Source: DASQZK01 sp963771005
GTDB lineage: Bacteria; Bacteroidota; Bacteroidia; Bacteroidales; GCA-2748055
Assembly: GCA_963771005.1 (NCBI GenBank)
Contig: CAVYRO010000010.1
Span: 1 to 64,000 of the forward strand
DNA length: 64,000 nt
Direction: 5' to 3'
Below, piece by piece: positions 55,273 to 62,747 of this stretch. Position 1 is the stretch's first letter; each line of letters starts with the position of its first letter. The position numbers and the translations under genes were made by a program. The notes beneath the pieces are model-generated. The model was not told the DNA's origin and searched no databases. It saw only the letters and a list, made by a program, of their open reading frames with translations.

Positions 55273-55716
55273 TCATTTGTTTTGTTTTTTTAATACCAGG
55301 CTGGTAATCACTCCCGGGGTCAATGGATTTAGCCGGATGCTTCCCTTTCCCGAAGGATCAAGTTCGTAGCGGATCAGCTTTTTATCTTTTTGGGGCAGAA
55401 GTTCAAGCTTGTCATTTGCTTCCGAAATTCCATACCGGCCGAAATCCGTCGTATCACCTTCTGCAGAGACCAGGGCAAACCTGTCGCCGGGGAAAAAAAT
55501 CAGGGTGTTTCCGGATTCAAAATCTTCTTCAATAATAGAAAAGAACATGGTCTCTTTACTGATAAGGGCTCCGGTATTATCAACATCCGCGATCGTCCAC
55601 TTCCCGACCATATAAGGGTTGTCCCTGTTCGGGGTAAATTTATCAGCGGGGTTCCCACAGGCGGATATGACCCCCATAAAGATGATTATGCCGATGACCG
55701 GGTTTTTTAGTAGCAT
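55273..55716 (-). CDS. lipocalin-like lipoprotein
   Basis: A 147-residue protein with an SPII signal ending VISAC (Cys 20). The body has the lipocalin-like pattern of small Bacteroidota lipoproteins: MVGKWTIADVDN, strand pairs with DTTDFGRYGIS, then KLELLPQKDKKLIRYEL. Such proteins have a small beta-barrel that may bind a hydrophobic ligand; no function is established. It is 132 bases from the next gene and looks monocistronic. Confidence 0.7.
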   Translation of the reverse strand: MLLKNPVIGIIIFMGVISACGNPADKFTPNRDNPYMVGKWTIADVDNTGALISKETMFFSIIEEDFESGNTLIFFPGDRFALVSAEGDTTDFGRYGISEANDKLELLPQKDKKLIRYELDPSGKGSIRLNPLTPGVITSLVLKKQNK

Positions 55717-55832
55717 TTCCTGAACTTTATTTCCGGGACCCTCAAATTCAGAGAATCACTGTCTTCCTATAACAAAAATCGGACCGATCGGTTTACGGAT
55801 TTTAAATTAAGTATCTACAGATCAGTAAAGAC

Positions 55833-57963
55833 TCATCTTAACTCAAAATCACGGATGCTTTGGACGGATTCTCCATGGTCTTGTATCTCAGCTGTTAATC
55901 TACAGAAGGCTTTGTTTTTGGGCATCGTTACCTTCATCTTATAAATTTGCAGGCCGTTACCGGGTATGCTTGCCGGAATGGTCCAGGTCCGGATAATGGA
56001 ATCCTTTTCGGAAAGGAACAAGGAAATATTTCCTTCCCATTTTTCCGAGCCGGTCATTGCAAATGTGCACGGGTACGGTAATTTCTGTTCCGGGTGTGAA
56101 ATGATTTTCCCACAATTCGACCATCAGGCCGACGGGATTGAAAGCAGATTTCACCGCCTTGTAGAAATGCGGTTCAAATACAAGATTTTTTATATCTGTG
56201 AAATTATCGCTGGTCTGTCCCCGGGGCGTTTCGGATCTGGAGTATCCCAGTCCGCAGAAATGCATGACGGCAGCACATTTACGGCTGCATCGCCAGTATT
56301 CAGTTAGTATTGCCATGTTCCTGGCATATATGTCGAACCTCTGATCCGCACTCACCGCTTCGGGGTATAGATACTTGTAGATAGTATCTGTAAGGGTAGT
56401 GGGCGTTCCGTCCCGGTTCAGCCACAGCCATGCGTACTCATTGAGAATTACTGCGTTTCCGTATTTTTTGCCTGACGGAAGCGGCGAATATTTATCAGGG
56501 CCTGTGATGGGATCATTTTCTACGGAAAAGATATCATAGAGAACTCCATTTTTACCAGGAAGTTCCGGTGCCCAGTGGTACCTGGAAAAAAGGTAGGGAT
56601 GTGATTCACCTGCGTCACCGGGTCCGGCCGGCGCTGCCCATCCGTTGTCCCACGGTCTGCCGGAAAGGTCAAGCGACCTTACTTTGTTTATGGCTCTGCC
56701 CGTTACCTCATTTATTGATTCATTCTGGGCGTCCCATATCACCACGCTGGGATGATTCCAGCGGTCCTGCATCCAGGCGGTATATTCACCGGCCAGCTGA
56801 TCAGCATTCATGCTCTTCTGGTATTTCTGGAATCCGCCACCGGTCCAAATAGGAAATTCATCCTGGATGAGAAAGCCTAAGCTGTCAGCAATATCGTACC
56901 ACCGTTCGGGAGGGAACCCGATGCAGTACCGGATACTGTTCCAGTTCATTTCCTTAAACTTCCCATGAAGCTCCGCGGGCCATTTTTCATCCCAGGGCAG
57001 GTTTCCCCTGGAGGGATCTTCGAAAAATCGAAATATGCATACATTCGTGCCCCGCATGCGATAAGGTTTCCCATTAAGAACAGCCACTCCTTCTTCCCTG
57101 TCAAACCGGAAACTTCTGACACCGAAGCGGAGACTTTTATTGTCCCCGGTGGTGGAGAGATCAAGGGTATAGAGAAATGGATCCTCCGGAGTCCAAAGAT
57201 GACAGCCGGGGATGGAAAGTGTGAAGTCGACCGTGGCTGTTCCGGACTCATCTCCTTTGCTACCTGCGATTTCACCTTCCATCACTTTTTTGCCCGAAGC
57301 CAGCTCGCGGATCCGGTATTTTACAGGACCTGTTCCGTCAGCACTGCCGGTGAGAATATCTCCGGAAATCCGGATCGCCTTTGCCATTGGGTCTGGCACT
57401 ACCTGTACGTTCGTGATATATGGAAAATTCGCGGAGATAAGTTTTACATCATCATAAATCCCGGGTTGGTAGACGATCTTTTCAAAATCATGCCCGTTGG
57501 CAACCGTATCGGGAAGCTGATCACGGCACCCGACGGAAATGATAAGCTCATTTTCTTCCCCATCCTTCAGAAAAGGTTTGATGTCAAAGACAGAAGGAGT
57601 GTAACACCAAACATTCCCGCCGGCAAACTGCCCGTTGACGTAGACGCGGGTATGATACATGGACTTGTTTATCCTGAGAAGGGTGAGGTCCTTATTTATT
57701 CCGGTCCTGAACCGGGTCCGGTACCAGAAGACCGAATGTGTGTAGGTGCTGTCCGTTCCATTTACCCGGGGTTCGGCCATATCCACAAGTCCGGGAACAG
57801 GAGCCGATGAAGTAAATGTTCCCGGGATGATATCCGCTGTTTCGGTGCGGGCCAGATCCCATTTGCCATTCAGGCTGATCTCCTGCCTAAGGATTTCCTG
57901 ACTGCCGCAACCGGTAAGAAATAATACGGAACAAACAATAGCGGCGAAACTTGCATTCTTCAT
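55833..57963 (-). pseudogene. GH2-family glycosidase lipoprotein with a late frameshift
   Basis: A glycoside hydrolase family 2 enzyme of about 710 residues: SPII signal (FLTGCGS), jelly-roll sugar-binding domain, Ig-like domain and TIM barrel with the acid/base signature VVIWDAQNESINE and a nucleophile candidate in VILNEYAW. Family members remove terminal beta-galactose, beta-mannose or beta-glucuronic acid; which one is not clear. At about 56051-56056 the frame shifts: HICNDR in one frame versus TGSEKWEG in the next. The final 73 residues (to 55833) are well formed, so one missing base explains it. It may be a sequencing error or a recent mutation that removes the C-terminal domain. Confidence 0.8.
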
Positions 57964-58193
57964 GATGAGATTTTTTTGGGAATTACAATTGAGAATTACA
58001 AGCTAAAGGTAAATATTTTAAGAGCCTGATTTCAAAAGTAAAAACCGTTTGCACATAAAGATAAGTATTTCATTGAGCTTTCATGCATCCCGAAAAAAGT
58101 CCACCGGGTGACGAAGTAACCTCCTGACAACCCTCAAACAACTCTCAAACCTGAAACCCATCCTTCCCGCTATTTACTTTTCTTTTTTTTCTT

Positions 58194-58219
58194 TGTAACT
58201 TTTGTCCATCCTGATCGTC
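58194..58219 (+). promoter_or_regulatory. ECF-type promoter of the sigma gene
   Basis: TGTAAC at 58194-58199 and CGTC at 58216-58219 are 16 bases apart, the spacing and sequence of ECF promoters such as those of SigX/SigM. The -10 flank (CCTGATCGTCACACTGA) reappears before the barrel gene at 60010. The transcript would start about 18 bases before the sigma ATG. Confidence 0.6.
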
Positions 58220-58244
58220 ACACTGATGAAAACGGAACTAACCG

Positions 58245-58730
58245 ATGACTGTTAAGGATTACAACCAGGCTGTGGATACCTACTCGGATGGTGTTTACAG
58301 GTTCATTCTGAAAAACATGAAGGATGATGAAAGAGCCCGTGATATTGTCCAGGATACTTATGAAAAATTGTGGAAAAATGTTGAAGAGGTCAATGGTGAA
58401 AAAGTGAAGTCCTGGATTTTTTCAACTGCATACCATACCATGATCGATGTAATCCGGAAAGAGAGCAGGCAGACAGGGATGGACAACATCCCGGTTCAGG
58501 AATCGGAGCAGGACGGACAGTACTCCGATCTGAACGAAATCCTGCACCAGGCGATTTCGAGGCTTCCCGAGGATCAGAGATCGGTTATCCTTCTGCGGGA
58601 CTACGAGGGTTATTCGTACGGTGAGATCGCAAGGATTACAGGACTGAATGAATCACAGGTTAAAGTTTATATTTACCGTGCCCGGGTTTTTCTGAAGAAA
58701 TTCATCGGAAGCCCGGAAAGGGTGATTTAA
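58245..58730 (+). CDS. ECF-type RNA polymerase sigma factor
   Basis: A 161-residue sigma-70 family factor of the ECF kind: region 2 (VYRFILKNMKDDERARDIVQDTYEKLW) and region 4 (LPEDQRSVILLRDYEGYSYGEIARITGLNESQVKVYIYRARVFL split over about 110-150). It is followed after 7 bases by a membrane anti-sigma-like gene and then by a barrel gene. The same ECF promoter precedes both this gene and the barrel gene, so the regulon includes at least this locus. Confidence 0.95.
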   Translation: MTVKDYNQAVDTYSDGVYRFILKNMKDDERARDIVQDTYEKLWKNVEEVNGEKVKSWIFSTAYHTMIDVIRKESRQTGMDNIPVQESEQDGQYSDLNEILHQAISRLPEDQRSVILLRDYEGYSYGEIARITGLNESQVKVYIYRARVFLKKFIGSPERVI

Positions 58731-58737
58731 AAGAGGA

Positions 58738-59877
58738 ATGGGAATGAGAATCAATTTGAACAACTACGAAGAATTTTTCCTTAGTTATCTCGACGGAAAT
58801 CTTGGCGATAACGAAATCATGGAGCTGGAAAAATTCCTTCTTGCGAATCCCGGATTGCGGGAGGAGCTTGAGGGTCTTGAAAATGTTGTTCTCGTTCCCG
58901 GTGAAAAGAATTTTTACGGAAAGGAAAACCTGAAGCAGATCGACCTCTCCTTGCCGGTTACTTTGGAAAATTTTGATTTTTTCTGTGCTGCCGAACAGGA
59001 GAATGATCTTACGCAGGAACAGATAGAAGAACTGGACCGTTTTACCGACCGTCATACCGAAAAGAAAAAGGACAGGGAGACATACAGATCCGCCCACCTG
59101 GTACCGCGGGTCACTGATGTTTTTCACGGAAAAAGCGAACTCAGGAAAAGCATCCTTATCGTTTACCGGAAGGAATTGATGACAACGATGGCGATGGCTG
59201 CGGGAATAGCCCTCCTGGCGGGTGTTTATTTCGGTTTTCTTGAAAATAAGATCTCACCGGAACAAACGGCAGTTGCCGTCAATCCTGTAAAAAAGACGGC
59301 TGTAGACAGTTCTGCAATGAAAAAATCCATATCCCCTGTTATCGTCAGCCCGGAGAAGAAAGAGAAAACTTCATCTCCCGGAAAAGCTGCCGGACCGTCT
59401 GAAAAAAAATCCTCCCCCAGCGGGTTCTCCTTTAAAGTGGAGATGCCGGTAGCCGCCGCAGAATCCTCGGGTGAAAGTCAACCTGTTGACGAAAGGCAGA
59501 TCCTGAAACGGGTCAGGATCGCACCGGAAAGGCTTCGGGAAAGTCCCCTGGCAATTCTTCATCCGCAGCAGGATAGGCTGGAACTTATTAATACCGGACA
59601 TTCACCCGACAGGAGAAAAATTTCCGGTGTCCGTGAGGAATACCATACGATGGAATCGATGGCCCGCCAGAAATTAGGCAATCTCGTGTTCGGTGATGAG
59701 GTGCCTAAGGAAATTACCGTTTGGAACGTGGTTACGGCGGGCCTGGAGAAAGTAAACGATTTGACGGGTTCCAACATGAAACTGGAACGTCAGGTCGATA
59801 CCGATGGCGATACGCGTGCGCTTAAATTCGAATCCAGGCTTCTCAAGATCAGCGCTCCCGTCAATAACGGCCAATGA
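58738..59877 (+). CDS. membrane anti-sigma factor-like protein
   Basis: The 379-residue protein starts with an anti-sigma-like cytoplasmic helical region (YEEFFLSYLDGNLGDNEIMELEKFLLANP). One membrane helix is near residues 141-162 (MAMAAGIALLAGVYFGFL). A Pro/Ser/Lys-rich linker follows, then a periplasmic C-terminal domain (about 240-379) with no recognised fold. The typical Bacteroidota anti-sigma lacks a zinc motif, as here. It is 7 bases after the sigma gene, so it should hold that sigma at the membrane until a periplasmic signal arrives. Confidence 0.85.
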   Translation: MGMRINLNNYEEFFLSYLDGNLGDNEIMELEKFLLANPGLREELEGLENVVLVPGEKNFYGKENLKQIDLSLPVTLENFDFFCAAEQENDLTQEQIEELDRFTDRHTEKKKDRETYRSAHLVPRVTDVFHGKSELRKSILIVYRKELMTTMAMAAGIALLAGVYFGFLENKISPEQTAVAVNPVKKTAVDSSAMKKSISPVIVSPEKKEKTSSPGKAAGPSEKKSSPSGFSFKVEMPVAAAESSGESQPVDERQILKRVRIAPERLRESPLAILHPQQDRLELINTGHSPDRRKISGVREEYHTMESMARQKLGNLVFGDEVPKEITVWNVVTAGLEKVNDLTGSNMKLERQVDTDGDTRALKFESRLLKISAPVNNGQ

Positions 59878-59955
59878 TCTCTTTTTCCTATTCAAAAAAT
59901 TTTAATGTCTGAGCATGGATTTCATCCCGGCACACACCTCCCGGTGATGCTGCGG

Positions 59956-59991
59956 TGATTTATCCAGGTGGTCTTCAGACAGGATAAATCA
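59956..59991 (+). terminator. hairpin between the anti-sigma and barrel genes
   Basis: GATTTATCC at 59957-59965 and GGATAAATC at 59982-59990 form a perfect 9-base stem, extended by one T-A pair outside (59956, 59991). A T-rich tail (ATATTTT) follows. It lies 79 bases after the anti-sigma stop and before the second ECF promoter, so it could end the sigma/anti-sigma transcript. The tail is weak for an intrinsic terminator. Confidence 0.45.
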
Positions 59992-60009
59992 TATTTTGAA
60001 TTTACGGCC

Positions 60010-60036
60010 TGTAACTTTTCCCGGTACCTGACCGTC
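60010..60036 (+). promoter_or_regulatory. ECF-type promoter of the barrel gene
   Basis: TGTAAC at 60010-60015 and CGTC at 60033-60036 are 17 bases apart. The core CCTGACCGTCGTACTGA matches the sigma gene's promoter in 14 of 17 positions, and TGTAACTTTT is identical. The start would lie about 43 bases before the barrel ATG. Confidence 0.6.
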
Positions 60037-60086
60037 GTACTGACAGAAAAGGAAATTTTTGAATCGTTAAACATAAATCGTTTACC

Positions 60087-61010
60087 ATGAAAACGTCATT
60101 ACTTACATTGCTATCGCTGGTTATCGCTTTTTCTGTCTATGCACAGCCTGATACCACACAAACCGGGAATGTCCGGGTTATCGAGGAAGAAGATAAGACA
60201 ATCGTGAAAATTGGCGAAGGAAATGTCGTCACTGTTGAAGAAACGGGCGATACCACCCATATCAAACTTGGAAACAAAGGAATAACAGTCATTGAGGGAG
60301 AAAACGGAACAAAGATCAATATGGATAAAATCGAAGAGAATAAGGAGGAAGCAGAAAATCATACCGATCAGAAGAAAAGCAATAAATTCAATCCCCACTG
60401 GGCGGGATTCCAGATTGGCCTGAACAATTACGTGGACCGGGACTTCTCGATGAGCCGCAGCGGAAATGATGCTTTCATGGATCTAAATACCGGCCGTTCC
60501 TGGAATGTAAATATCAATTTCCTGGAATATGGTATCGGCCTGGGCACCAATAAACTGGGCCTTGTCACCGGCCTTGGATTTGAATGGAGCAACTACTTTT
60601 TCGACAGGGGTAATACCATTGAAAAAGATGAAAACCGTATAATAACTGGCTTTGATTTTCCCCTAAGCGTAATAAAGTCAAGACTACAGACAACTTATCT
60701 CACGGCACCACTGCTTCTTGAAGCCCAGATCCCGGCAGGCAAAAAAAGAGTTCATATCTCGGGCGGCGTGATCGGTGGCGTAAAAGTGGGCTCCAATACA
60801 AAAGTCGTATACCGTGACAACGGTAATAAGCAAAAAGACAAAAAAAGGGATGATTTCAACCTGTCACCGTTGCGCTATGGCCTGGCTTTCCGGATCGGCT
60901 ACCGTGGACTTAATATCTACGCAAACTATTACCTCACCTCGCTTTTCGAAGCCAATAAAGGTCCTGAGCTCTATCCCTTTGCCGTGGGACTGACACTGAT
61001 AAATTTCTGA
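60087..61010 (+). CDS. outer-membrane beta-barrel protein with N-terminal beta repeats
   Basis: A 307-residue protein with a signal peptide (to VYAQ, residue 20). Residues 28-84 hold three tandem 17-19-residue repeats (VIEEEDKTIVKIG; VTVEETGDTTHIKLG; ITVIEGENGTKI). A charged Lys/Glu linker follows, and a C-terminal OMP_b-brl_2-type barrel (from about 105, ending AVGLTLINF). It is preceded by the shared ECF promoter, so it is probably a target of the local sigma factor. Confidence 0.88.
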   Translation: MKTSLLTLLSLVIAFSVYAQPDTTQTGNVRVIEEEDKTIVKIGEGNVVTVEETGDTTHIKLGNKGITVIEGENGTKINMDKIEENKEEAENHTDQKKSNKFNPHWAGFQIGLNNYVDRDFSMSRSGNDAFMDLNTGRSWNVNINFLEYGIGLGTNKLGLVTGLGFEWSNYFFDRGNTIEKDENRIITGFDFPLSVIKSRLQTTYLTAPLLLEAQIPAGKKRVHISGGVIGGVKVGSNTKVVYRDNGNKQKDKKRDDFNLSPLRYGLAFRIGYRGLNIYANYYLTSLFEANKGPELYPFAVGLTLINF

Positions 61011-61124
61011 TCCCGGTTCACCCTTTTTAACCGCTTATCCGAACATTGCGATTATGTTTTGGTTTATAGTATATTTCCTGAAAGTCATACTATATTTCCT
61101 GTTCGACTGGTAAACATCAATTCA

Positions 61125-61132
61125 TATCTTTG
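61125..61132 (+). promoter_or_regulatory. -7 element for the ThiF/MoeB-like gene
   Basis: TATCTTTG matches TAnnTTTG 29 bases before the ATG at 61162. TTCG at 61102-61105 lies near the -33 position but is not a clean TTG. Confidence 0.4.
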
Positions 61133-61161
61133 TTTGTGATAAACCTCATAATTTTTTCATC

Positions 61162-61923
61162 ATGCTAACAGAACCCGAAAAGAATCGCTACCGCAGACAT
61201 ATCATGCTGCCGGAGATAGGTGAGGAAGGCCAGGAAAAACTGAAAAACGCCAGGGTCCTCGTTGTGGGTGCCGGTGGGCTCGGGGCTCCGGTACTGCAGT
61301 ATCTTACCGCTGCCGGTGTGGGTAAACTGGGAATAATGGATGATGATGTCGTCAATGAAGATAATTTGCACAGGCAGATCCTTTACGGCGGGCATGACAT
61401 CGGGAAGCTGAAAACGATCATAGCCCATGAACGTCTTGAAGTTTTAAATCCCTTTGTCGAGCATGAAATGATTAACATCCGGATCAAGAAGGAAAATGCT
61501 CTCGGTTTTATCGACAGGTTTGACCTTGTGATCGATGCCACGGATAATTTTTCAACACGTTACCTCATTAACGATGCCTGCTGTATACTTAGGAAACCCT
61601 GGATATTTGGTTCTGTGTACAGGTATGAAGGCCAGGTTTCCACTTTCTGCTATAACAACGGTCCTTCAATGCGGAGTCTCTATCCTGATGCAGAAGATCA
61701 TGAAAATATCCCGGATCCTGCCGGGGAGGGATTGCTTGGGCTCCTCCCGGGGATCATCGGTTCGTTCCAGGCCGTGGAAGCCATTAAGATCATTACAGGA
61801 ATAGGAGAGGTTCTATCGGGAAAGCTTCTAATCTATAACATGTTGGATCATTCCGTTCATATTGCCGGATTTGATAAGGATCCCCGTATTCCCGAGCCAC
61901 ATTCACTTGCAGACAAATACTGA
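61162..61923 (+). CDS. ThiF/MoeB-family adenylyltransferase without zinc site
   Basis: A 253-residue E1-like enzyme: N-terminal RRHIMLPEIGEEGQ, nucleotide motif GAGGLG (36-41), DDDVVNEDNLHRQ, and DATDNFSTRYLINDACC. Family members adenylate the C-terminal Gly of MoaD, ThiS or similar carriers. The two CxxC zinc motifs usual in MoeB/ThiF are absent: GPSMRSLYP has no Cys, and the C-terminus ends without the second pair. So it is a zinc-free, possibly HesA-like member. No carrier gene is adjacent; one MoaD/ThiS-like gene is at 30.5 kb. Confidence 0.85.
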   Translation: MLTEPEKNRYRRHIMLPEIGEEGQEKLKNARVLVVGAGGLGAPVLQYLTAAGVGKLGIMDDDVVNEDNLHRQILYGGHDIGKLKTIIAHERLEVLNPFVEHEMINIRIKKENALGFIDRFDLVIDATDNFSTRYLINDACCILRKPWIFGSVYRYEGQVSTFCYNNGPSMRSLYPDAEDHENIPDPAGEGLLGLLPGIIGSFQAVEAIKIITGIGEVLSGKLLIYNMLDHSVHIAGFDKDPRIPEPHSLADKY

Positions 61924-61974
61924 TCATCGCGGCATTTGTGAATAAATAATCTCATAGTCCCCGCTTACTTGTGT

Positions 61975-61982
61975 TAACTTTG
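61975..61982 (+). promoter_or_regulatory. -7 element for pepE
   Basis: TAACTTTG matches TAnnTTTG 22 bases before the pepE ATG at 62005, without a -33 TTG at the expected distance. Confidence 0.4.
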
Positions 61983-62004
61983 TTCCTATAAAAACCGCGG
62001 AGAC

Positions 62005-62718
62005 ATGAGACTTTTGCTCATTAGCAATTCAACGAATGCCGGCGAACCCTTTTTACAGTACCCAATGCCGGTGATCAGGGAGTTTCTCGGGAAGGAAAGG
62101 CTTACCTGTGCTTTTATTCCCTTTGCGGGTATCACCTCAACTTTTCAGGATTATACGGAACGCGTCAGGGAACGATTTGCTGAGGTTGGGCACGACCTGG
62201 TGTCTGTGCATGATGCCACAGATCCTGTGGATACGATCTCGAAAGCCGGCGCCATCATTGTTGGCGGTGGAAATACATGGCAGTTACTGAAAATGACGCA
62301 GGAAGCCGGATTGATCGACACTGTCAGGCGAAACGTGCTGAACGGGGTTCCTTACATCGGATGGAGTGCCGGGGCGAATATGGCGTGCCCTACGATCCGG
62401 ACGACCAACGATATGCCTGTTGTTCAGCCTTACAATTTTCACGCTTTCAATCTGATACCCTTTCAGATCAACCCGCATTATCTCGATGCAAATCCAGAAG
62501 GACATGCCGGTGAAACACGCGAAGCAAGGATTGAGGAATTCATTGCTGTGAACCGGGATACAGACATAATCGGGCTGCGGGAAGGTTGCATCCTGCGGGT
62601 TGAACACACTCAGCTGCGACTCTGGGGCCGGAAACCGGCAAGATGGTTCAGGTATGGTCATTCTCCCAAAGAACTTAAACCTGGTGAAGACATTGATTTT
62701 TTGCTGATAGAAAAATAA
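62005..62718 (+). CDS. pepE: dipeptidase E (peptidase E, S51 family)
   Basis: PepE cleaves dipeptides with N-terminal aspartate (Asp-Xaa). The 237-residue protein has the S51 nucleophile in GWSAGAN (Ser 121), VGGGNTWQLL at 87-96, and the catalytic His in QINPHY (His 158). This is an intact catalytic set and normal length. It acts in the cytoplasm in peptide turnover. The AsmA-like gene begins 29 bases later. Confidence 0.93.
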   Translation: MRLLLISNSTNAGEPFLQYPMPVIREFLGKERLTCAFIPFAGITSTFQDYTERVRERFAEVGHDLVSVHDATDPVDTISKAGAIIVGGGNTWQLLKMTQEAGLIDTVRRNVLNGVPYIGWSAGANMACPTIRTTNDMPVVQPYNFHAFNLIPFQINPHYLDANPEGHAGETREARIEEFIAVNRDTDIIGLREGCILRVEHTQLRLWGRKPARWFRYGHSPKELKPGEDIDFLLIEK

Positions 62719-62747
62719 TAGGAAGAGGTTTTTAGTTTTAATCAAAA

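Noticed and set aside
56965..57810. Long plus-strand frame of 281 codons
   Set aside because: It is antisense to the GH2 gene, whose family motifs are certain; composition looks like a shadow frame.
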